64,000 nucleotides of DNA from an uncultured Victivallales bacterium (GTDB lineage Bacteria; Verrucomicrobiota; Lentisphaeria; Victivallales; UBA1829), in contig CAKUJH010000016.1 of the NCBI GenBank assembly GCA_934661375.1, forward strand, positions 16,223 to 80,222, given 5' to 3'. Made by a program: the position numbers and the translations under genes. The notes under the pieces were generated by a model that did not search any database, was not told where the DNA came from, and saw only the letters and a program-made list of their open reading frames with translations. Each line of letters begins with the position of its first letter. Position 1 is the first letter of the stretch. Shown here one piece after another: positions 16,240 to 24,983 of this stretch.

Positions 16240-17271
16240 TCAGGACTCCTTTCCGGCGGGATATTTCACCGCCGCGCAGAATGCGAAATCCGCGCCGAGT
16301 TTGCGCAGTTCAACCTCTTCCAGCTGATACGCGTCTTCCAGAGAGACTGGATTCATGCCGCCGACACTGGGGCGGCTTCCGGCTCCGCCCAGAATTTTCG
16401 GCGCAATATGAAACTCTATACGGTCCACTTCATGTGCCGCCAAAGCGGATGCCGCCAGTGTTCCGCCGCCTTCAATCAGCAGAACAGAAATATTTTCCGC
16501 GCCGAGTTTTTTCAGATACTTATCCCAGTTGCGGGGCGTGTCCAGAGAAACAAATTCAAACCCGTCCCGCTGAAACTGTTCCGGGTGATGCGTTACAATG
16601 ATCCGCCGCGGTGTTTTCAGCACATTCCCTTCTTCATCCCGGACCGTGAAACGCGGGGAATCCAGCCGGAAAGTATCTGCGCCCGCCATGACGGCATCGG
16701 CGCGCATCCGCAGCCGCTGAACCCGGCGGCGTGCCTGCGGACCTGTAATCCATTGGGAAATGCCGCCGGCGGTGGCAATTTTTCCGTCCAGAGTCTGCGC
16801 CATTTTAAGCAGAACAAACGGTTTGCCCGTGGTGATCCACTTGAAGAACGGTTCGTTCAGTTTCCGACATGCCGCTTCGCAAACCGGATAAACCACTTCC
16901 ACACCATGACTCCGCAGAATTTCCGCTGCGCGGCCGGCATGTTTGGGATTGGGATCGGTGCAGCCGAAGACCACCCGGCTGATTCCCGCTTTGAGAATGG
17001 CTTCGGTGCAGGGCGGAGTTCTGCCGTAAGTGCAGCATGGTTCCAAAGTTACATAAAGCGTCGTGCCGCGCAGATCCTGTCCGTGACACGCCGCAATGGC
17101 ATTGACTTCGGCATGACCGGAGCCGGCTTTGATATGGTAGCCGGTTCCCAGCAGAATGTCGCCGCGGACAATTACTGCGCCGACCATCGGGTTGGGATTG
17201 GTGGTACCCCAGCCTTTTTCCGCTTCGCGCAGAGCTTTTTTCATCCAGCGGCAGTCATCAGCGTTCGTCAT
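16240..17271 (-). CDS. ribD: Bifunctional riboflavin deaminase/reductase RibD
   Basis: A 343-residue two-domain enzyme. The N-terminal cytidine-deaminase-like half holds the zinc site: HAEVNAI, then PCCTYGRTPPC. TNPNPMVGAVIV is the usual opening. The C-terminal reductase half begins near residue 145 with KPFVLLKMAQTLDGKIAT and contains GADTFRLDSPRFTVR and LLIEGGGTLAASAL. It deaminates and then reduces the GTP-derived pyrimidine. A GGAG site precedes the ATG. The gene is 15 bases downstream of ftsY and three bases before ribE. Confidence 0.96.
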   Translation of the reverse strand: MTNADDCRWMKKALREAEKGWGTTNPNPMVGAVIVRGDILLGTGYHIKAGSGHAEVNAIAACHGQDLRGTTLYVTLEPCCTYGRTPPCTEAILKAGISRVVFGCTDPNPKHAGRAAEILRSHGVEVVYPVCEAACRKLNEPFFKWITTGKPFVLLKMAQTLDGKIATAGGISQWITGPQARRRVQRLRMRADAVMAGADTFRLDSPRFTVRDEEGNVLKTPRRIIVTHHPEQFQRDGFEFVSLDTPRNWDKYLKKLGAENISVLLIEGGGTLAASALAAHEVDRIEFHIAPKILGGAGSRPSVGGMNPVSLEDAYQLEEVELRKLGADFAFCAAVKYPAGKES

Positions 17272-17286
17272 GTTTTTCTCCGGCGG

Positions 17287-18216
17287 TCAGATCGTTTTTT
17301 CTGCGGACGGGAAAATCGCCTCCGCATACATTTCCGGTGAGAAAAACTGCAGATCTTCCGGAGCTTCCCCCAGTCCGACAAACAGGATCGGGAGTTTGAA
17401 TTCTTCCTGAACAGCGGCAGCCGCGCCGCCTTTTCCTGTGCCGTCGAGTTTGGTCAGAACCAGTGCGCTGGCTCCGGAAACGGAAGCAAATTCCCTTGCC
17501 TGGGACAACGCATTGGTGCCGACTCCGGCATCCAGAGTCAGCAGGGTTTCATGCGGAGCTTCCGGCAGCTGTTTGCGGATGATCCGCAGAATTTTTGCCA
17601 GTTCATCCATCAGACCTTTCTGGTTCTGCTGACGTCCCGCCGTATCAATGATGAGATAATCCATGCCTTTGGCTTTGGCGGAAGCCACGGCGTCAAACGC
17701 CACCGCAGCGGCATCGGCGCCGGTTCGGGCTGCGACAACCGGACAGGAGGTGCGTTCCCCCCAGAGTTTGAGCTGTTCGACCGCTGCGGCGCGGAAGGTG
17801 TCGCACGCTGCCAGCATGACTTTTTTCCCCTGGGAAGTCAGCAGTGCCGCCAGTTTCCCCGTGGTAGTGGTTTTTCCGCTGCCGTTGACTCCGACCATCA
17901 GGATGACAGTCGGTCCTTCGGACGCGGTATGAAGAGGACGGTTCCCTTCGCGGAGAATCCGGCAGAGTTCGTTCCGGGCGGCGGTCAGAATGTCGTCCCG
18001 TCCGGAAAATTCCCCCTGCTGGTAACGGTCTTTGAGCGTATGGGTGATTTTGCGGGCTGCCTGCACGCCGAAATCGGCGGCAATCAGTTCGTTTTCCAGT
18101 TTGAGGAATGATTCGTCATCCCATTTTTCCTGCTGGGTGAACAGTCCGCTGATCCCGCGGCCGATGGCGACCGCCGTTTTTTTGAGTCCGCGTTTGAAAG
18201 CGTCGAAAATGGACAT
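17287..18216 (-). CDS. ftsY: Signal recognition particle receptor FtsY
   Basis: A 309-residue NG-domain GTPase without the long acidic A domain of enterobacteria. The amphipathic N-terminal segment FDAFKRGLKKTAVAIGRGI can bind the membrane. G motifs are clear: GVNGSGKTTTTGKLA, DTFRAAAVEQL, DTAGRQQNQ, TKLDGTGKGGA. It docks ribosome-SRP complexes at the inner membrane. The start overlaps the nusB stop as TGATG, with its ribosome site inside the end of nusB. Its place between nusB and ribD puts it under the FMN riboswitch. Confidence 0.96.
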   Translation of the reverse strand: MSIFDAFKRGLKKTAVAIGRGISGLFTQQEKWDDESFLKLENELIAADFGVQAARKITHTLKDRYQQGEFSGRDDILTAARNELCRILREGNRPLHTASEGPTVILMVGVNGSGKTTTTGKLAALLTSQGKKVMLAACDTFRAAAVEQLKLWGERTSCPVVAARTGADAAAVAFDAVASAKAKGMDYLIIDTAGRQQNQKGLMDELAKILRIIRKQLPEAPHETLLTLDAGVGTNALSQAREFASVSGASALVLTKLDGTGKGGAAAAVQEEFKLPILFVGLGEAPEDLQFFSPEMYAEAIFPSAEKTI

Positions 18217-18800
18217 CAGTTCTCCTCTTCTTCCTGGCTGCCGGCAGCTTTTTTCCCTGCGGGAATTTTGCTGTGCGGCGGCAATTTGTCCTTGACTGCG
18301 TTCAGCAGTCCGTTGATGAATATGCCGGATTTGTCGGAACTGTAATCTTTGGCAATTTCGATGGCCTCGTTGATGCTGACCAGCGCGGGAATGTCGGGAC
18401 AGTAGTGAAGCTCAAAAACCGCAACCCGGATAATGTTACGGTCCACTACCGGCATACGGGAAATTTCCCAGTGGCTGGAAGCATCGCTGATGATCTGGTC
18501 AATGTCCGCTTCATGTTCGCAGACTCCGGCAATGATTTTTTCTGCGTATGCGCGGGCTTTCCGGTAAGTTTTGGCATCCGGAAATTCGCCTGAAAGTTCC
18601 GCCTGTGTCCAGAAGTTCTCCAGGCTTTCCGCAAAATCATCCATGCCGGCGACATCGCACTGAAACAGAAACTGCATGGCGAGTTCGCGTCCAAACCGCT
18701 TGAACAGCTTCGGGACAGCCGCAGTGCCGTGACTGGTTTCCGCAAGATTTTTTTCCGGAGTGTCTGCGTGATCTTCCGTAATTTCATTCTGCTCGTTCAT
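18216..18800 (-). CDS. nusB: Transcription antitermination factor NusB
   Basis: A 194-residue all-helical protein. The core (about residues 38-170) has GRELAMQFLFQCD, DQIISDASSHWEISRMPVVDRNIIRVAVFEL and the family ending VSINEAIEIAKDYSSDKSGIFINGLLNAV. It binds boxA RNA with NusE in rRNA antitermination. An acidic 37-residue N-terminal extension and a charged C-terminal tail ending in a Glu run make it longer than usual. The ribH-nusB order is common in bacteria. It overlaps ftsY. Confidence 0.95.
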   Translation of the reverse strand: MNEQNEITEDHADTPEKNLAETSHGTAAVPKLFKRFGRELAMQFLFQCDVAGMDDFAESLENFWTQAELSGEFPDAKTYRKARAYAEKIIAGVCEHEADIDQIISDASSHWEISRMPVVDRNIIRVAVFELHYCPDIPALVSINEAIEIAKDYSSDKSGIFINGLLNAVKDKLPPHSKIPAGKKAAGSQEEEEN

Positions 18801-18815
18801 AATCCGGACACCCGA

Positions 18816-19301
18816 TCATCCTTTCCGGGAAAAATTCTTGAGCAGATTCGCCATTTCCACTGCCGTGCGTGCGGCATCCGCACCGCGGTTGCCGGCTTTG
18901 GTGCCGCTGCGTTCGATGGCCTGTTCGATATTTTCCGTGGAAACCACTCCGTACACCGCCGGAATTCCTTTTTCCAGGGACAGCTGTCCCAGTGCTTTGG
19001 AAACTTCGGAGTTGATGTGGTCGGCGTGGGTGGTGGAACCGCGGATCACCATGCCCAGCCCGATGGTCGCGTCATATTTGCCGGTATCCATCATTTTGGA
19101 GATCACCAGCGGAATTTCAAAAGAACCCGGAACCCATGCCACATCCACATTTTTGGGGTCGCCGCCCAGACGGCGGAACGTATCCAGTGCGCCGCCGAGC
19201 AGTTCACTTACAAAAAAATCGTTGAATCTGGCGCAGACGATCCCGATCCGGAGACCTTCCGCGTTCAGCATACCTTCATAAACATTGCCTTCAGCAGCCA
19301 T
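18816..19301 (-). CDS. ribH: 6,7-dimethyl-8-ribityllumazine synthase
   Basis: A 161-residue enzyme with the family motifs RIGIVCARFNDFFVSELL, WVPGSFEIPLVISKM, GLGMVIRGSTTHADHI (containing the catalytic histidine) and GIPAVYGVVSTENIEQAIERSGTKAGNRG. It condenses the ribityl pyrimidine with dihydroxybutanone phosphate and normally forms pentamers or icosahedral shells. An AAGGG site lies seven bases before the start. It follows ribBA by 57 bases and precedes nusB. Confidence 0.97.
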   Translation of the reverse strand: MAAEGNVYEGMLNAEGLRIGIVCARFNDFFVSELLGGALDTFRRLGGDPKNVDVAWVPGSFEIPLVISKMMDTGKYDATIGLGMVIRGSTTHADHINSEVSKALGQLSLEKGIPAVYGVVSTENIEQAIERSGTKAGNRGADAARTAVEMANLLKNFSRKG

Positions 19302-19358
19302 GTCAATACCCTTTCATTGTCAATTTATAATGTAATATACTTGTATATGGGAAAACTG

Positions 19359-20579
19359 TCAACCGTTTTTTTTGGACTTTCCGCAGGAATCCAGCAGATG
19401 CCCCATTTTTTCACGTTTGGTTTCCAGATAGCGGCGGTTGTTTTCCTTCGGCGGAATCACAATGGGAACCCGTTCGACAATTTTCAGCCCGTAACCGTCA
19501 ATCCCGACGATTTTCTGCGGATTGTTGGTCATCAGACGCACTCCCTTGATGCCCAGATCCAGCAGAATCTGCGCTCCTGTCCCGTATTCGCGCAGATCGG
19601 CGGGAAAGCCCAGCTTGAGATTGGCTTCCACGGTATCGCAGCCTTCTTCCTGAAGACGGTAGGCATGAAGTTTGTTTTCCAGTCCGATGCCGCGGCCTTC
19701 CTGGCGCATGTAGACAATTACGCCGCGTCCTTCCTGGGCAATCATGCGCATGGCGGTGTGGAGCTGTTCCCCGCAATCGCAGCGCTGCGAGCCGAACACA
19801 TCGCCCGTCAGACATTCACTGTGAACACGGGTCAGCACGGATTCTCCGTTGCGGACGTCTCCCATCACCAGCGCAAGATGCGTGGAGTTGTCAATCTTGG
19901 AACGGTAGAGATGCAGTTTGAAATCTCCGTAATCGGTCGGCAGTTTCACCGTTTCTTCGCAGACCACCAGATGTTCCGTGCGGCGGCGGTAGGCAATCAG
20001 CGAGGCGATGGACAGGATTTTCAGTCCGTAGCGTTTCTTGAATTCCATCAGGTCCGGCAGACGCGCCATCGTGCCGTCGTCTTTGGTGATTTCGCAGATG
20101 GTTCCCGCCGGATAAAAACCGGCAAGACGCGCCAAATCCACAGCAGCTTCCGTGTGCCCGGTCCGCTGAAGCACTCCGCCCGGACGCGCCGCAATCGGGA
20201 AAATGTGTCCGGGAATGCCGAAATCGGAACGCTGGCATTTCGAATTGATCAGGGATTTCACGGTGTTTGCCCGGTCGAATGCTGAAATGCCGGTGGTGCC
20301 GGACAGCGCATCCACGCTTTCCGTGAAAGCCGTGTTGAAATGGTCGGTGGACGGTGTACGGTAAATCTTGAGTTCGCGGGCGCGTTCTTCAGTAATCGGC
20401 GCACAGACCAGGCCGCGCGCGTGCGTGATCATGAAATTGATGATTTCCGGGGTAACTTTTTCCGCCGCGCAGACCAGATCGCCTTCATTTTCGCGGTTTT
20501 CATCATCCGTTACAATGACCATTTTCCCCTGACGGATGTCTTCCAGCACGGATTCTACGGAATCAAATTCGAAATTCAT
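19359..20579 (-). CDS. ribBA: Bifunctional DHBP synthase / GTP cyclohydrolase II (RibBA)
   Basis: About 406 residues. The N-terminal half is 3,4-dihydroxy-2-butanone 4-phosphate synthase: DDENRENEGDLVCAAEKV, FMITHARGLVCAP and the segment GHTEAAVDLARLAGF. The C-terminal half is GTP cyclohydrolase II with zinc cysteines in CLTGDVFGSQRCDCGEQL and the RQEGRGIGL motif. It feeds both branches of riboflavin synthesis. I start at the ATG eight bases after AGGAGG, not at the in-frame codon 33 bases upstream. An FMN riboswitch precedes it, so the whole operon should be repressed by FMN. Confidence 0.96.
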   Translation of the reverse strand: MNFEFDSVESVLEDIRQGKMVIVTDDENRENEGDLVCAAEKVTPEIINFMITHARGLVCAPITEERARELKIYRTPSTDHFNTAFTESVDALSGTTGISAFDRANTVKSLINSKCQRSDFGIPGHIFPIAARPGGVLQRTGHTEAAVDLARLAGFYPAGTICEITKDDGTMARLPDLMEFKKRYGLKILSIASLIAYRRRTEHLVVCEETVKLPTDYGDFKLHLYRSKIDNSTHLALVMGDVRNGESVLTRVHSECLTGDVFGSQRCDCGEQLHTAMRMIAQEGRGVIVYMRQEGRGIGLENKLHAYRLQEEGCDTVEANLKLGFPADLREYGTGAQILLDLGIKGVRLMTNNPQKIVGIDGYGLKIVERVPIVIPPKENNRRYLETKREKMGHLLDSCGKSKKNG

Positions 20580-20671
20580 AGCTGATGCCTCCTGTAAATG
20601 TGCGGTTCTCATTTGGACAGGCGGGCGGAAACAGGGATCGGCGCAGATCAGCCGCAGCAGCTGCCGCCGGT

Positions 20672-20806
20672 CATTCTTCTCTCATCCAGACTGTACTGTC
20701 GGTCATGGAGTTGCACCATGTCTGCAATTGGCGACTGCCAATTTGCTCGCGGACTGTTACCGCCGGTAAGGACTTCGCGATACCGCGTCACCTTGCCCTG
20801 AAGAAA
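20672..20806 (-). ncRNA. FMN riboswitch (RFN element)
   Basis: Read on the minus strand, the element opens with AGGGCAAGGTGA, then has CCTTACCGGCGGTAACAG, AGTCCGCGAGC, a variable stem, GACCGACAGTACAGTCTGGA and finally GATGAGAGAAG. These are the conserved segments of the RFN aptamer in the right order and spacing. It lies about 95 bases upstream of the ribBA start. No terminator with a U-run is seen between aptamer and gene. A GC-rich segment (about 20635-20671) could pair to hide the ribosome site, so control at translation is more likely; that part is inference. Confidence 0.95.
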
Positions 20807-20833
20807 ACCTTTGTTCTCATTGATTTTCTAAAT

Positions 20834-20861
20834 AATATACATGAAATTCTGAAAAATGCAA
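20834..20861 (-). promoter_or_regulatory. Candidate promoter of the riboflavin operon
   Basis: On the minus strand TTGCAT (20856-20861) and TATATT (20834-20839) are 16 bases apart. Transcription would begin about 20 bases before the first conserved bases of the FMN riboswitch. Confidence 0.55.
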
Positions 20862-21012
20862 ACCGGTTCCGGGAAAAACATTTTTTGAATAAAGGAAAAA
20901 GGCGCATATTTCTTTATTTATCCGGACAGACGCGACTGCCAAAAGGTGCTCGACGGGGAAAATTGTTCTGGCTCAATGTTTGGAAAAGAGGTTTGGAAGA
21001 GGTTTTGAGCTG

Positions 21013-21684
21013 TCAAGCCGCATGGGGAAGACGGATTTTTTGAAAAACAGGAAAAACTCTGTCTAAAAATTGAAAAAAGACTGCCGCATGGGCCTTTTTG
21101 ACCTGAATTTTTGCATGACGGACCATCTGCATGATATTATGCATGGTCAGAATCGCATGGATTGAATGATAAACGGCACATCGTCCTCGGATCCGCAATC
21201 GCCGCAACGGGGTGAATTGTTTCATACGTCCGTTCAATCCTTCGATCGGACACCGCTTCGAGCCGTATCGTTTTTTGAATTCATCGGCCGCTTCGAGCTT
21301 TCGGCGGCACCGAGTCCTCAAATTCGCATCCGTATACTTGAACTCGCGATTCTGTTTCCCGCATTTCTGGACCCGGCATTTGTTTTTCAGCGGACATTCC
21401 ACAATACACTTTTTTTCATCGAATTTACACTCATTCAAACCAACTTTATCTTTCGGCTGATGTGCTGTCGGAGCGATCAGTTTTACTCCGTTTTCGGCGG
21501 ATTTGACATAATTTTCATCCGAACCGTAACCGGCATCGGCAAACAATTCTTCCGGCAAATGCTCCTCTTTTTTCAGTTTTTCCTCAATCTTCGGCAGGGA
21601 TTCCATATCAGATTCGCTGCCGCCCTGAGGGAGCGCCTCGGTGATCAGCGGCAGGGCGGCAGCCAGACAGATTTTCCGAAACAT
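21013..21684 (-). pseudogene. C-terminal remnant of an IS1182-like transposase fused to another gene's start
   Basis: The 223-codon frame matches only the C-terminal half of a DDE transposase: LFADAGYGSDENYVKSAENG (second catalytic Asp region), a CPLKNKCRVQKCGK cysteine cluster, and PIEGLNGRMKQFTPLRRLRIRG with the catalytic Glu, then HSIHAILTMHNIMQM. The DNA-binding half and first catalytic Asp are missing. The segment between the cysteines and ADEFKKRYG also looks shortened. The first dozen residues, MFRKICLAAALP, follow an excellent GGAGG site and look like the start of a different, exported protein. No inverted-repeat ends could be identified. It should be inactive. Confidence 0.82.
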
Positions 21685-21696
21685 GATGGCGCCTCC

Positions 21697-23100
21697 TCAT
21701 TCATTTTCCAGCACAATATGACTGTCCGCGAATTTTCTGCCGGGCTCGTCCGCTTTTTTATCGCGGATGATCCAGATCTCGCCCGGCGGAGGCAGCTGTG
21801 CGGAACCTCTCTTTTCCGGCAGGGCATGATGCAGATAAAAGAAGCCTGCGCCTTGCGTGCGTTCCGGCGGATTGTACAGAATCACTTCTTTGCCCTGCTG
21901 TTCCAGGACCGCGCAGTATTGGAACAGCGGACGCAGAGATTTTTTGTTCCGGTACAAGGCAAGCAGAATGTCTGTGCTGATGACAGCCACGCAGACCAGC
22001 GTCAGGATGACCGCCGCGCGGCGCAGAGTGATCCAGCCCAGCCACCTGCGGAGCCGTTCCGGCGGATTTGCCAGATAATACCCGCACAGCAGGGCGCAGG
22101 GGGCGTTCAACGGCAGCAGATACACCGTCCGTTTTCCGGATGCGATGCAGAGGATCAGGAACGGGACCAGAAATGCCAGCAGCGGGAATAGCAGAGCCTG
22201 CCCGCGCTTGTCCGCGATCCGGCGGACGGCGCCGCACAATGCGAACGGCAGCAGAAAAATCCAGGGGCAGAACCATGCCGGCAGTTTCGGCAAATAATAA
22301 AAAAACGGTTCCGCATGATCGGTTGTCTGCGAGGAGAAACGCCCCAGATTGTTGTCCAGGACTGCGATTTGGAACATCTCCTCCCCGCCGGTCCGGAGAA
22401 GCAGCAGATACCAGATTCCCGCCAGAGCCAGCCCGATGACGCCGCCGGCCGCGGCATAAAGAAACCCGGACGGACGGAATTTCCGCTCCAGGATATTGGA
22501 GCCGATCAGCCATGCGCCGATGGTCATGCCCGGCAGAGCGGCGCCGATCAGACCTTTGGTGAGGATCCCGCCGGTCAGTCCTGCGCAGAAAAGCAGTCCG
22601 CAGACGGCGCGTTTTCGCGGAGACTCCGTGGTCATGAAAGTGTAAAACGCATACAGGCTCAGCAGGATGAAAAAGTTCAGCATCATATCCACGCGGCAGA
22701 TACGGCTTTCCGAAAGGAACTGGGAACTGAACAGCAGAATCAATGCCGAACCCATGGCGGCTTTTCCGGAAAATTTCATTTCCCGCGCCAGCGAAAAAGT
22801 CAGCATGACACAGCCGAATGCCGCCAATGCGCCCGGCAGTTTCGCCGCAAAATCCGTTATGCCGAACAGTGCATACATCAGGCAAACGCACCAGTAGAAG
22901 AGCGGCGGATATTCCAGAAATTCTTTTCCGTTCAAAGTCGGAATCAGGTAATCATGGGAAAGAAACATTTCCGCAGCAATTCCAGCCACCCGTGTTTCGT
23001 CTCCGCTTTCCAGTTCTCCGCACCATAAGCCGGCGAACAGTGCCAGGAACGCAATTCCCGCCGAGAGCAGCCCCTTGCTGCGCCATATCCGATTCAGCAT
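21697..23100 (-). CDS. ArnT/PMT-like integral membrane glycosyltransferase
   Basis: A 467-residue protein with about ten membrane segments. The family signature lies after the first: ESGDETRVAGIAAEMF (conserved Asp-Glu) and GKEFLEYPPLFYW. These enzymes (GT39/GT83-type) move a sugar from a polyprenyl-phosphate carrier to lipid A or protein on the periplasmic side. The soluble C-terminal end is short and ends near HIVLENE. An AGGAGG site precedes the ATG. The acceptor cannot be told; lipid A modification is possible because lpxD elsewhere in the window shows that lipid A is made. Confidence 0.85.
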   Translation of the reverse strand: MLNRIWRSKGLLSAGIAFLALFAGLWCGELESGDETRVAGIAAEMFLSHDYLIPTLNGKEFLEYPPLFYWCVCLMYALFGITDFAAKLPGALAAFGCVMLTFSLAREMKFSGKAAMGSALILLFSSQFLSESRICRVDMMLNFFILLSLYAFYTFMTTESPRKRAVCGLLFCAGLTGGILTKGLIGAALPGMTIGAWLIGSNILERKFRPSGFLYAAAGGVIGLALAGIWYLLLLRTGGEEMFQIAVLDNNLGRFSSQTTDHAEPFFYYLPKLPAWFCPWIFLLPFALCGAVRRIADKRGQALLFPLLAFLVPFLILCIASGKRTVYLLPLNAPCALLCGYYLANPPERLRRWLGWITLRRAAVILTLVCVAVISTDILLALYRNKKSLRPLFQYCAVLEQQGKEVILYNPPERTQGAGFFYLHHALPEKRGSAQLPPPGEIWIIRDKKADEPGRKFADSHIVLENE

Positions 23101-23162
23101 AATACAAGCCTCCTGTCTTTTTCTTTTGACAGTACTGTACTTGCTGAATCTTACGGGAATAT

Positions 23163-23188
23163 TATGAACAGATTAAATTCTGTTCATA
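23163..23188. repeat. 10-bp perfect inverted repeat at the end of the YoaK gene
   Basis: TATGAACAGA (23163-23172) and TCTGTTCATA (23179-23188) flank a six-base loop and overlap the last codons and stop of the YoaK gene. No U-run follows on the minus strand, so it is not a standard terminator for that gene. It could be a regulator site for the glycosyltransferase gene downstream, or a weak terminator. Confidence 0.6.
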
Positions 23189-23900
23189 TTCGCTTTTTTT
23201 CAGGTTTTTTCTTCTGTTTCAGGAAACGGCGGAGCTGAACCAGCTGACGCCGCGAAGTGGTCAGGAAAAATACAGTCAGCAGACACGCCGGCACCAGCAG
23301 CAGAACTGTCATTCCGAAATTTTTCAGCAGAATGGCGCCGATTACCGCACCGGAAATGAAACAGACAATGACACCGTAATAATGCAGTGCTTTCGGCACA
23401 CCGCCCGTATCGGCGCAGATCAGCCCGCGGAACAGTGCTTCCGTGCCGCTGCGCAGATTTCCCGTGCACATGGTCGAGGCAAAAGGCAGCCCATGCACCC
23501 GGCGGAAAGTCTGTACCTGCATGGCGCAGACAAAGGCAATCAGGGCGTTCACGGCGAAATCCAGACGCCCCTGCGGGATGAAGAACACGATCAGCAGACA
23601 GCTGATCTCCAGCAGGAGAATCAGCTGATGCCAGATCATGTTGGCGAATTTCGGCAGTCGGTTGTGCAGGGATTCCGCGGCAAACACGCCGGCGGCATAA
23701 GAAAGGATCGCCAGCAGGTATTTCAGGGAACTCAGCCACTGCATTTCCGCCAGCTGATAGCCGAACAGTACCATGTTTCCTGTTACCGCATTGGCGAAAA
23801 CCCTGCCGCGGAACAGATACGTGTAAATATCCAGAAAACCGCCGGCGACACTCAGCAGACATGCCGCCGTCAGCCGTTCCGTATTATCCTGCACAGACAT
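23184..23900 (-). CDS. YoaK family (DUF1275) membrane protein
   Basis: A 238-residue protein with about six hydrophobic segments. The N-terminal CLLSVAGGFLDIYTYLFRGRVFANAVTGNMVLFG is the DUF1275 signature, and VQTFRRVHGLPFASTMCTGNLRSGTE is the second conserved block. The family's function is not established; a transporter role has been proposed. The C-terminus is a basic tail (KQKKKPEKKR). It lies 24 bases downstream of the TIM-barrel gene and may share its transcript. Confidence 0.9.
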   Translation of the reverse strand: MSVQDNTERLTAACLLSVAGGFLDIYTYLFRGRVFANAVTGNMVLFGYQLAEMQWLSSLKYLLAILSYAAGVFAAESLHNRLPKFANMIWHQLILLLEISCLLIVFFIPQGRLDFAVNALIAFVCAMQVQTFRRVHGLPFASTMCTGNLRSGTEALFRGLICADTGGVPKALHYYGVIVCFISGAVIGAILLKNFGMTVLLLVPACLLTVFFLTTSRRQLVQLRRFLKQKKKPEKKRI

Positions 23901-23924
23901 TCTGCCGGAATCCTCATCTGCGGA

Positions 23925-24929
23925 TTATGCTTTTTCTTTTGTCTTGTTCATCGCCGCATCGAATTTGATTCCGGACGGACGGAAATCGCAGCGGCGCACA
24001 AACTCACAGGCGTCTTTCGCGCCGAACTCACGATCCATGCCGGAATCTTCCCATTCCACAGAAAGCGGACCGTCATATTCGATACGGTTCAGTTCGCGGA
24101 TGATCTCTTCAAAATTGACCTGACCGTGTCCCGGACTGCGGAAATCCCAGCCGCGCCCCGGCTGTCCGAAATCCAGATGACTGGACAGAATGCCGGAACG
24201 TCCGTCAAGCGTAACCGCGGCGTCTTTCATGTGGACATGAAAAATGCGGTCGGGGAAATCCTGAATAAAACGGACCGGGTTTATTCCCTGCCAGAACAGG
24301 TGGCTGGGGTCGAAATTGAATCCGATTTCCTCGCGGTAATCCAGTGTTTCCAGCAGCCGTTTGGCAGTTATGATGTCGAACGCGATTTCCGTGGGATGCA
24401 CTTCCAGCGCGAATTTAATGCCGTGATCTTCAAACACATCCAGAATCGGATTCCACATTTCCGCCACATAGTCGAAACCGTCCATGATGGTCTGTTTCGA
24501 AACCGGCGGGAAGCTGTAAAGCATGTGCCAGATCGGCGAACCAGTGAATCCGGTTACGACTTCCACTCCCAGATTTTCCGCGGCGCGGGCGGTGTATTTC
24601 ATCTGATCGACAGCCCATTTGCGTTTGGCGTCCGCTTTGCCCGCCAGTTTCTTCGGACAGAAAACATCGGAACGCGAATCGTTGTTCGGGTCGCAGACCA
24701 GCTGTCCTGCCAGATGGTTGCTGATTGCCCACAGATTCAGGTTGCGGCTGGCGAATTTATCCTTGATCAGTTTGCAGTATTTTTTGTCGCGGGCGGCTTT
24801 TGCCACATCCAAATGGTCGCCGGAACATGCCAGCTCCACGCCGTCATAGCCCCAGGATGAAACTTTTTTCAGGAAAGTGTCCAGCGGCATGTCTGCCCAC
24901 TGGCCGGAAAACAGGGTTACAGGTCTCAT
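23925..24929 (-). CDS. Sugar phosphate isomerase/epimerase (xylose isomerase-like TIM barrel)
   Basis: A 334-residue AP-endonuclease-2-like TIM barrel. GYDGVELACSGDHLDV opens the barrel. The likely metal ligands are in FALEVHPTEIAFD (Glu, His), NFDPSHLFWQG (Asp, His), FHVHMKDAA (His, Asp) and LSVEWEDSG (Glu). Proteins of this class isomerise or epimerise free sugars, inositols or sugar acids. No signal peptide is present. An AAGGAG site precedes the ATG. It lies between the helicase gene and the YoaK gene with short gaps on both sides. The substrate is not evident. Confidence 0.88.
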   Translation of the reverse strand: MRPVTLFSGQWADMPLDTFLKKVSSWGYDGVELACSGDHLDVAKAARDKKYCKLIKDKFASRNLNLWAISNHLAGQLVCDPNNDSRSDVFCPKKLAGKADAKRKWAVDQMKYTARAAENLGVEVVTGFTGSPIWHMLYSFPPVSKQTIMDGFDYVAEMWNPILDVFEDHGIKFALEVHPTEIAFDIITAKRLLETLDYREEIGFNFDPSHLFWQGINPVRFIQDFPDRIFHVHMKDAAVTLDGRSGILSSHLDFGQPGRGWDFRSPGHGQVNFEEIIRELNRIEYDGPLSVEWEDSGMDREFGAKDACEFVRRCDFRPSGIKFDAAMNKTKEKA

Positions 24930-24983
24930 TGTTTTTTTTCTCCTTGCATCAAATGGTTCATAAATACAAGCCCCCTCACGGTA

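Larger units (their letters stand above)
20580..21012. other. Leader of the riboflavin operon and adjoining intergenic DNA
   Basis: These 433 bases hold the ribBA leader, the FMN riboswitch (20672-20806) and a promoter candidate (20834-20861). Between about 20870 and the end of the broken transposase I see no gene and no clear insertion-sequence end. Confidence 0.65.

Noticed and set aside
15763..17340. A 525-codon plus-strand frame across ribE, ribD and the ftsY end
   Set aside because: It lies opposite three clear riboflavin/SRP genes and has no ribosome site or family resemblance.
21013..21684. Active insertion sequence
   Set aside because: Only the C-terminal half of the transposase remains, and no terminal inverted repeats or target duplication were found.
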